A stretch of 20,103 nucleotides of DNA, taken from CAZDKK01 sp964603725 (lineage in GTDB: Bacteria > Eisenbacteria > RBG-16-71-46 > CAIMUX01 > WJJG01). This document shows, piece by piece, positions 15,438 through 20,103 of the stretch. Position numbers and translations under genes: made by a program. The stretch lies in the NCBI GenBank assembly GCA_964603725.1, contig CAZRWW010000097.1:1-20103 (forward strand). The letters are read 5' to 3'. The notes below the pieces were generated by a model. It was given only the letters and a program-made list of their open reading frames with translations, was not told where the DNA came from and made no database searches. The stretch's first letter is position 1. Each line of letters starts with the position of its first letter.

Positions 15438-15460
15438 ATGGGAATCCGGGGCGGCATGCT
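15432..15460 (+). promoter_or_regulatory. Possible promoter of the Zur gene
   Basis: A perfect TTGACA lies at 15432-15437. The hexamer 17 bases later is CATGCT (15455-15460), which is a weak -10 box. The leader to ATG 15571 would be about 100 bases. Only the -35 element is convincing. Confidence 0.3.
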
Positions 15461-15570
15461 CTTCTGGCCGTGGAATCTGGGAAACGCCTGATGCGCCGGG
15501 AGCGGGCCGCCGTTTACTGGGGAGTGCTGCCGCTCAGGATCAAAGCCACTCAGTGGAAGGGAGCGCTGGT

Positions 15571-16292
15571 ATGGACACAACGATGGCCAACAATCTCGCC
15601 AACAATCTCGCCAACAATCTCGCCAACAATCTCGCCAANNNNNNNNNNNNNNNNNNNNNNNNNNNNNNNNNNNNNNNNNNNNNNNNNNNNNNNNNNNNNN
15701 NNNNNNNNNNNNNNNNNNNNNNNNNNNNNNNNNNNNNNTGGCCAACAATCTCGCCAACAATCTCGCCAACAATCTCGCCAACAATCTCGCCAAGGACTTC
15801 GCGAACGAACCGGCCGAGAAGACACGGCCCGGGGGCAATGGCCGTCCGTCGTCGCGGGCGGAGGACCTGCTGCGTGAAGTGGGGCTCAAGGTCACGGCCG
15901 TCCGCGTCGCGTTGATCGACCTGATCGCGCGGCGGGCCCAGCACATGACCGCCGATGAGATCACCGACGCTCTGCATGCGGAGGGCCTGCCGGTCGATCG
16001 CGTGACGATCTATCGCAACGTGGAGCGGATGCTGCAGGAAGGTCTCCTCAAGGCCGACCTCCGGCCGGGCCGGGCCCTGAAGGTGGCGCTGTTGCCCCAC
16101 CCGGGGCGGGTGCATCACCACCATATCGTCTGCGACTCCTGCGGCCGGGTGACGCCGACGGAGAACTGCTACTTGACCGAGAACTGGGAGCAGATTCGAG
16201 CCGATGTCCTCCGGACCACCGGCTACGAGCTCAGCGGTCATCTGATGCAGTTCGCGGGCACCTGCCCCGAGTGCGCGCGGGCGGACAGGTAG
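15571..16292 (+). CDS. zur: Fur-family repressor, probably Zur, with an N-terminal NNLA repeat; interrupted by Ns
   Basis: Translation probably starts at ATG 15571, with GGGAG seven bases upstream, as MDTTM followed by ANNL repeats. After the N block the repeat resumes and runs through KDFANEPAEK into a standard Fur fold: EDLLREVGLKVTAVRVALID (winged helix), RVTIYRNVERMLQEGLL (recognition helix), HHHHIVCDSCG (metal site) and C-x2-C at the end (GHLMQFAGTCPEC) for structural zinc. As written the frame changes across the 100 Ns. Removing the Ns and one of two identical 55-base flanks restores a single frame of 188 residues. Family members usually begin directly at the winged helix, so the N-terminal 45 residues are extra. 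Zur rather than Fur is inferred from the neighbouring znuACB operon. A GTG at 15879 is a fallback start but would remove the first helix. Confidence 0.85.
15584..15638 (+). repeat. 12-bp tandem repeat, left flank of the gap
   Basis: TG is followed by four copies of GCCAACAATCTC (15586-15633) and the start of a fifth (GCCAA). It encodes ANNL units in the Zur frame. This 55-base segment is identical to 15739-15793 on the other side of the Ns. Confidence 0.95.
15639..15738. other. Assembly gap of exactly 100 Ns
   Basis: One hundred Ns, a common placeholder length, interrupt the 12-bp repeat inside the Zur gene. The 55 bases on each side are identical, so the two contig ends overlap and the gap is probably not real missing sequence. 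Confidence 0.98.
15739..15793 (+). repeat. 12-bp tandem repeat, right flank of the gap
   Basis: This is the same 55 bases as 15584-15638: TG, four copies of GCCAACAATCTC and GCCAA, then unique sequence GGACTTCGCG. Because it carries both the left boundary (TG) and the right boundary, it may contain the complete repeat tract. Confidence 0.95.
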
Positions 16293-16452
16293 CAGCTCTG
16301 GGCGGCTGGGCTCCGCGGCGCGGACCGGCGAGCGCGTTCTGTAGGGGTGCGCCCTCCCGGCGTCGAGCGACAGCGAAGCAGAAGGGCCAGCGAGCAAGAT
16401 CGGCGGGGAAAGGTCGGGCGGGCGGAGGTCGGAGAGGTTACGCCGCTAAACG

Positions 16453-16485
16453 GAAGCGGAGGAGCCTTTCAGGCCCCCCCGCTTC
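16453..16485 (-). terminator. Hairpin terminator downstream of the secreted-protein gene
   Basis: GAAGCGG (16453-16459) pairs with CCGCTTC (16479-16485), and the stem continues inward with GCCT/AGGC around a TTC loop. On the minus strand it lies 28 bases past the stop of the gene at 16513 and is followed by CGTTTAGC, a short T run. It could also end the plus-strand Zur transcript, which stops at 16292, so it may work in both directions. Confidence 0.5.
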
Positions 16486-16512
16486 TGCTCAGAGCAGGTT
16501 CCGCCGAATGGA

Positions 16513-17190
16513 CTAGCGGAACATCTCCTTCACCTGTCCCCACGAGGCCGTCTCGACCGGCGAGCAGCCACCATCGCGCTCGAACGTGTCGAAGTAGGCC
16601 GGCGTGCCGCTGTCGAAGTTACGAACAGCGATACCGCCCTGGGTGAACTGGTTGTTGACGGCGCTCACCGTGGCGAGCAGCGTCGTGCCGTTGCTGTCGT
16701 ACAGGTTGGCGGTGATCAGGCCGCCGACGCCCCACACGACCTCAACGCGATACCAGTACGCGTTGATGAACACGTACGGTGTCGAGGCCAGCTCCGAGTA
16801 GCCCCAGCCCGAGTTGAGCTGGATGATGAACGTGTTGGTGTTGTCGCCGAGCACGGCGCTGTAGCAGCCGGCCGCCGTGGCGCCGAACCCGATGTAGTTC
16901 CGCGTCCACGTGGAGTTGGGGATCTTCGTCCAGACGCTCATCGTGTTGCCCTGGGTCAGCTGAACCTGGGCATCGTTGCGATAGAGCCATCCGGTGCGGA
17001 TCGTCCCCGCCTCGAGACCGTACTGCCCGTCGTGGGCCGCGATGGCCGTGACGCGCGTCCCGATCGGGTCGCCGCCCTGCGCCTGCAGCCACTCGGTGAC
17101 ATTACCGTCCTCGAAGTCATCAATGACGACCGCCGTCGCCGCCATCGGCAGCAGGCAAGCCATCACGACGACCAAGAGATACTTCCTCAT
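16513..17190 (-). CDS. Secreted LamG/concanavalin-like protein of unknown function
   Basis: The product has 225 residues from ATG 17190, with AAGGAGGA six bases upstream. Residues 1-20 are a clear signal peptide (MRKYLLVVVMACLLPMAATA). The mature part begins VIDDFEDGNVTEW and contains strands typical of a concanavalin/LamG-like jelly roll: YGLEAGTIRTGWLY, NTMSVWTKIPN, YWYRVEVVW, LITANLYDSNGTTLL and AYFDTFERDGG. Such domains often bind carbohydrate, but no ligand residues can be identified. The protein ends SWGQVKEMFR. I recall short C-terminal tails of the W-G-x-h-K-x-h-F/Y-R kind on other exported proteins from uncultured FCB-like genomes, which might be a sorting tag; this is uncertain. It is more Asn/Thr-rich than its neighbours. 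It is a single-gene unit with its own promoter and terminator. Confidence 0.8.
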   Translation of the reverse strand: MRKYLLVVVMACLLPMAATAVVIDDFEDGNVTEWLQAQGGDPIGTRVTAIAAHDGQYGLEAGTIRTGWLYRNDAQVQLTQGNTMSVWTKIPNSTWTRNYIGFGATAAGCYSAVLGDNTNTFIIQLNSGWGYSELASTPYVFINAYWYRVEVVWGVGGLITANLYDSNGTTLLATVSAVNNQFTQGGIAVRNFDSGTPAYFDTFERDGGCSPVETASWGQVKEMFR

Positions 17191-17275
17191 TTCTGCTTCC
17201 TCCTTGCTCCGGACTCAGTGTCTGCGGTGCAAATCTCACTGACCTGACAAGACCAGACTACAACCTCGCCCCTAG

Positions 17276-17305
17276 ATTGTACGAGAGCCGCCGATCCGCC
17301 GTCAA
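17276..17305 (-). promoter_or_regulatory. Sigma-70 promoter of the secreted-protein gene
   Basis: On the minus strand, TTGACG (17305-17300) and TACAAT (17281-17276) are separated by 18 bases. The leader to ATG 17190 would be about 80 bases. Both boxes differ from consensus by one base, making this the best promoter match in the window. Confidence 0.65.
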
Positions 17306-17345
17306 GCGGGACCAAGGGGACGGGGCCCCGAGACCGGCGGCTCTC
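17283..17345. repeat. 11-bp perfect inverted repeat overlapping the promoter
   Basis: GAGAGCCGCCG (17283-17293) is exactly complementary to CGGCGGCTCTC (17335-17345), with a 41-base interior. The left arm lies between the -35 and -10 boxes of the minus-strand promoter, and the right arm is upstream of it. It may be a paired operator, or a stem-loop if transcribed on the plus strand. Confidence 0.7.
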
Positions 17346-17618
17346 CCCGCGAATCGGGTTTTGGGAGTGACGCTTACGACTGTAATCTTCGTGGGGCGGC
17401 CTTCGCCCCGGCCGCGCCGCTCCGGCGTCGCCGCGCGCGGCCGCCCCATGAGGCGGCCCCCCCTGGGCCGCTGGAGGGCGGCCACCCGGATGGTTGCGCG
17501 CTCGCCGGTCGCGGGAGTACACTGCCCGCTTGATCTCTCCGCGGCGCCGGGGAATCCCGGCTTCGCAGGGTGGATGCCATAACTGACAATCGGACCTTCA
17601 ATTCCGGGGGAGGATTCC

Positions 17619-18605
17619 GTGAAGGGGCGCGTGCTCATCATCGACGACGAGCCGGAGATCCGGCGCAACCTGACGATCGGCCTCACGCAGGAGGGCTACA
17701 CGGTGGTGGCCTGTCCGGACGGGATCTCCGCGATCCACGAGCTCAACCGGGCCAGCGAGCGGGGGGTGGGTTTCCACTACCTGGTGACCGACATCTTCAT
17801 GCCCGACATCGACGGGCTCAAGATCCTGAAGGTCATCAAGAGCCAGTACCCGGAGCTGCCGGTGCTCGTGATCACCGGTTTCGGCGACGACCGGCTCAAG
17901 TTCACGGCGCTCTCCGAGAAGAACACCGGCTATCTCGACAAGCCCTTCGAGATCCCCGAGCTGGTCGAGGCGCTCGATCGGCTCTCGCCGGGCACGACCA
18001 CCCTGAAGCCGTCCGCGGCCGAGCCGGAGGCGGCGATCCGCGAGTCGGTGAGCGCGTACCTGACGCTCAAGATAGGCGATGCCGGTCGCAGCATGGAGAT
18101 CTACAACGAGCTCGCCCGCATGCCCGGGATCGTGTCGTGCCACGCGGTGCGCGGCGACGTCGACATCATCCTGCTGGGCCAGGCCGACAGCCAGGCGGGC
18201 ATCGACGCGCTGTTCTCCCGCGTCAGGGCCGTTCCGGGCGTCGAGGTGGCCTCGGTCTCGGCCGTGGAGCGTCCCAAGCTCGATCGCGACGTCAACGAGT
18301 TCGTCGACGTCTATCAGAAGGCGGTCAAGACCGCGGCCCAGGAGACAGCCCAGAAGCAGCCCGGCACGGCCAGCTACATCATCGTCGACATCGACCGCGA
18401 CGCCATCCAGCAGATCTTCACCACGGTCTTCTTCATCGAAGAGGTCATCTTTTGCGACGTCATCGACGACGGCACCAAGCTGGTGGGGATGATCACCGGC
18501 CAGGGCGCCGTGGGGCGCACGCCGCGCATCATCGAGAAGATCACCGAGATCGAGGGCGTCTTGCGCGTGCGCGAGGCCAAGGTGATCAAGATGCTCGACG
18601 ACTGA
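17619..18605 (+). CDS. Receiver domain fused to two Lrp/AsnC-type ligand-binding domains
   Basis: The product has 328 residues from GTG 17619, with GGAGG five bases upstream. Residues 1-125 are a receiver: acidic pocket D9/D10 (IIDDEPEIRRNL), phosphoacceptor D58 (LVTDIFMPDIDG), T86 (VLVITGFGD) and K108 (YLDKPFEIPEL). Residues about 144-218 (SAYLTLKIGDAG, IVSCHAVRGDVDIILLG, VPGVEVASVSAVER) and about 250-325 (ASYIIVDIDRDA, VIFCDVIDDGTKLVGMI, IEGVLRVREAKVIKML) each resemble the alpha-beta sandwich of Lrp/AsnC C-terminal domains. No helix-turn-helix is visible, so it probably controls a partner protein or binds a metabolite rather than DNA. It is separated by 11 bases from the NuoE-type gene, suggesting it regulates or reports on that redox complex. 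Confidence 0.85.
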   Translation: MKGRVLIIDDEPEIRRNLTIGLTQEGYTVVACPDGISAIHELNRASERGVGFHYLVTDIFMPDIDGLKILKVIKSQYPELPVLVITGFGDDRLKFTALSEKNTGYLDKPFEIPELVEALDRLSPGTTTLKPSAAEPEAAIRESVSAYLTLKIGDAGRSMEIYNELARMPGIVSCHAVRGDVDIILLGQADSQAGIDALFSRVRAVPGVEVASVSAVERPKLDRDVNEFVDVYQKAVKTAAQETAQKQPGTASYIIVDIDRDAIQQIFTTVFFIEEVIFCDVIDDGTKLVGMITGQGAVGRTPRIIEKITEIEGVLRVREAKVIKMLDD

Positions 18606-18616
18606 GAGGAAGCGCA

Positions 18617-19126
18617 ATGGCCCGCCAGAACGAGAGCTTCGCCTACCGGCTGTGGCGCTATGACGGGGCGCCCGGGGAGCTGATCCCGCTGCTGCAATCG
18701 GCGCAGGACCACTTCGGCTACATCCCGCGCCGGGCGATCAAGTACATCGCCGAAGTGACCAGCATCCCCGAGTCCACCGTCTACGGCGTCATCACCTTCT
18801 ACAGCCAGTTCCGGCTGCAGCCCATGGGCAAGCACGTCATCCGCCTGTGCGCCGGCACGGCGTGCCACGTCTCGGGCTCCAAGCTGCTCATCGACACCGC
18901 CCAGGACGAGCTGGGCATCGAGGTGGGTGAGACCACCGGCGACGGGCTCTTCACCCTCTTCACGGTGGCGTGCCTGGGGTGCTGCTCGCTGGCGCCGGTC
19001 ATGATGGTCAACGACGAGACCCACGGCAGCCTGACGCCGGCCGCGGTGCGCAAGCTCCTGCGCGCCTACCGGCGGCGCGAGGCGGCCCAGGGCGCGCCCG
19101 AGGCGGCCGCGGCCGGCGGTTCCTAG
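18617..19126 (+). CDS. NuoE/HoxE/HydC-type [2Fe-2S] thioredoxin-like subunit
   Basis: The product has 169 residues from ATG 18617, with AGGA seven bases upstream. The open frame from 17570 overlaps the previous gene and is rejected. The family signature is complete: a helical N-terminal part (LIPLLQSAQDHFGYIPRRAI, YIAEVTSIPESTVYGVITFY), then ligands C78-x4-C83 (CAGTAC) and C119-x3-C123 (CLGCC) for one [2Fe-2S] cluster. Length is normal for the NuoE group. The last 15 residues are an Ala/Gly-rich tail. It would pass electrons between the flavoprotein encoded next and a partner enzyme. NuoE of complex I, HoxE, HydC of bifurcating hydrogenases and formate dehydrogenase subunits share this fold, and the partner gene lies outside the window, so no gene symbol is given. 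Confidence 0.93.
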   Translation: MARQNESFAYRLWRYDGAPGELIPLLQSAQDHFGYIPRRAIKYIAEVTSIPESTVYGVITFYSQFRLQPMGKHVIRLCAGTACHVSGSKLLIDTAQDELGIEVGETTGDGLFTLFTVACLGCCSLAPVMMVNDETHGSLTPAAVRKLLRAYRRREAAQGAPEAAAAGGS

Positions 19127-19227
19127 GGACGTCTCCCCGTGGCGGGAGGCTCGAGCAACCCGGGCGGGCGCCCGCGGGCCATCAGGCGGCCGCGGGGCGG
19201 CTTCCCAGGCGAATCCGGAGTGGGCAG
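19127..19227. other. 101-base spacer between the two redox subunit genes
   Basis: This GC-rich spacer contains runs of complementary GGGCG/CGCCC that can form a hairpin, and ends with the GGAG ribosome site of the flavoprotein gene. No promoter is seen, so the two genes are probably on one transcript. Confidence 0.4.
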
Positions 19228-20103
19228 ATGAAGACGGTCTTGGTGGGCATGGGCACCTGTGGGCTCTCGGCGGGGGCGCAGAGCGTACTGGAGAAGCTGA
19301 AGGCGCTGGCGCAGGCGCCGCCCGCGGTGTGCGACGTCAAGCTCACGGGTTGCATCGGTATGTGCTTCCGCGAGCCGCTGGTGGAGGTGCGCGAGAACGG
19401 CAGGCGCATCTTCTACGGCGACGTCGATGCGGCCCGGGCGGCGGAGATCTTCGAGCGGCACGTGCGCGGCGGCGAGGTGCTCGACGACTACGTCGTGTTG
19501 CGCGAGGAGCACGGTCGCCTGGCGGGCGCCGAGATCGAGTTCCTGGCCTCGCAGCAAAGGATCGTGCTGCGCAACTGCGGCACGATCGACCCCGAGTCGC
19601 TCGCCGAGTACGAGGCCGCGGGGGGCTACCGCGCCCTGCGCCAGGCGCTGGGCGAGATGACCCCGGCCGAGATCATCGAGCTCGTCAAGGCCTCGGGCCT
19701 GCGCGGGCGGGGCGGGGCGGGCTTCCCCACGGGCCTGAAGTGGTCCTTCGCCGCGCAGAACGCCGGCGAGCACAAGTACGTCGTCTGCAACGCCGACGAG
19801 GGCGACCCCGGCGCCTTCATGGACCGCTCCGTCCTCGAGGGCGATCCCCACAGCGTCATCGAGGCGATGGCGATCGCGGGCTACGCGATCGGCGCGAACC
19901 AGGGCTACATCTACGTCCGGGCCGAGTACCCGCTCGCGATCGAGCGCCTCAACGTCGCGCTCCGCCAGGCCCGCGAAATCGGTCTGCTGGGCGAGGGGAT
20001 CTTCGGGTCGGGGCACGACTTCGACGTCAAGATCAAGCAGGGCGCCGGCGCCTTCGTCTGCGGCGAGGAGACGGCCCTGTTCGCCTCGATCGAGGGGGAG
20101 CGG
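19228..20103 (+). CDS. NuoF/HydB-type FMN- and NAD(P)-binding subunit, cut at the right edge
   Basis: The start is ATG 19228, with GGAG seven bases upstream; 292 codons are visible and the frame is still open at the window edge. Residues 1-80 form a thioredoxin-like [2Fe-2S] domain with GTCGLSAGA (C11), C35, C42 and C46 (TGCIGMCFREP), an N-terminal addition seen in HydB-type and related proteins but not in simple NuoF. From about residue 150 the NuoF core follows: SGLRGRGGAGFPTGLKW (FMN binding), CNADEGDPGAFMDRSVLEG, YIYVRAEYPLAIERL and GAGAFVCGEETAL. The C-terminal [4Fe-4S] part and any extra ferredoxin domain are off the edge. It should oxidise or reduce NAD(P)(H). HydB of a bifurcating hydrogenase or the diaphorase of a formate dehydrogenase are the leading choices. 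Confidence 0.93.
   Translation, partial: MKTVLVGMGTCGLSAGAQSVLEKLKALAQAPPAVCDVKLTGCIGMCFREPLVEVRENGRRIFYGDVDAARAAEIFERHVRGGEVLDDYVVLREEHGRLAGAEIEFLASQQRIVLRNCGTIDPESLAEYEAAGGYRALRQALGEMTPAEIIELVKASGLRGRGGAGFPTGLKWSFAAQNAGEHKYVVCNADEGDPGAFMDRSVLEGDPHSVIEAMAIAGYAIGANQGYIYVRAEYPLAIERLNVALRQAREIGLLGEGIFGSGHDFDVKIKQGAGAFVCGEETALFASIEGER

Larger units (their letters stand above)
17191..17618. other. 428-base divergent intergenic region
   Basis: This region lies between the minus-strand secreted-protein gene and the plus-strand receiver-AsnC gene. It contains the minus-strand promoter (17276-17305) and an 11-bp inverted repeat (17283-17345). A very GC-rich stretch at about 17391-17480 carries several GGCGGCC or GGCCGCC motifs and can form multiple hairpins. 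No convincing coding sequence was found. A plus-strand promoter must exist for the downstream operon but no good sigma-70 match is seen. Confidence 0.6.

Noticed and set aside
15639..15738. Frameshifted or broken zur gene
   Set aside because: The frame change is explained by the placeholder Ns and the duplicated 55-base flank, not by mutation.
15332..15877. Other frames through the 12-bp repeat (WPTISP, GQQSRQ, LARL, GEIVG)
   Set aside because: A 12-bp repeat opens all six frames. Only the ANNL frame has a ribosome site and joins the Fur domain.
1..20103. tRNA, rRNA, riboswitch or transposase genes
   Set aside because: No cloverleaf, rRNA-like segment, known riboswitch core or transposase motif was recognised by reading. 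A covariance-model search would be the decisive test.

Overview
The window is about 20 kb of GC-rich bacterial DNA with strong Shine-Dalgarno sites, short intergenic spaces and several ATGA stop/start overlaps. A Tat-exported protein, a lipoprotein, a large SprA-like outer-membrane protein and a ZnuACB importer point to a Gram-negative, two-membrane bacterium. The combination resembles uncultured FCB-like or Eisenbacteria-type genomes. That placement is inference; no rRNA or other marker gene is present. A block of exactly 100 Ns (15639-15738) shows this is a draft, probably metagenomic, assembly.

Region 1 (1-6000) opens with a broken fragment of a WD40 repeat on the plus strand. It is followed by a minus-strand envelope operon, transcribed from 5995 down to 121: a DUF6599-like lipoprotein, a Tat-exported DUF362 protein, and a 1440-residue secreted protein that joins a beta-propeller-like half to a SprA-like, barrel-like half.

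Region 2 (6000-10100) is a signalling block: a stand-alone receiver on the minus strand, a divergent Rcp1-like receiver, and an 841-residue hybrid histidine kinase with three receiver-like domains.

Region 3 (10160-16300) is a zinc block. It holds a degenerate MetH-like protein (homocysteine and pterin domains only, with one zinc cysteine replaced by glycine), a small ribbon-helix-helix protein with a cysteine-rich half, znuA, znuC, znuB, and a Zur/Fur-type repressor whose N-terminus is an NNLA tetrapeptide repeat. A promoter with an 8-3-8 inverted repeat precedes the small regulator, so import of zinc is probably controlled by one or both regulators. The N block falls inside the Zur gene and is flanked by two identical 55-bp sequences. 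It is almost certainly an assembly artefact that hides an intact reading frame.

Region 4 (16500-20103) has a minus-strand secreted LamG-like protein, then a plus-strand operon: a receiver fused to two Lrp/AsnC-type ligand-binding domains with no DNA-binding domain, a NuoE/HoxE/HydC-type [2Fe-2S] protein, and a NuoF/HydB-type flavoprotein running off the right edge. This looks like the NAD(P)H-handling module of a hydrogenase, formate dehydrogenase or related redox complex.

Three unrelated short tandem repeats (15, 24 and 12 bp, all multiples of three) sit at gene ends. No tRNA, rRNA, CRISPR array or insertion sequence was recognised.
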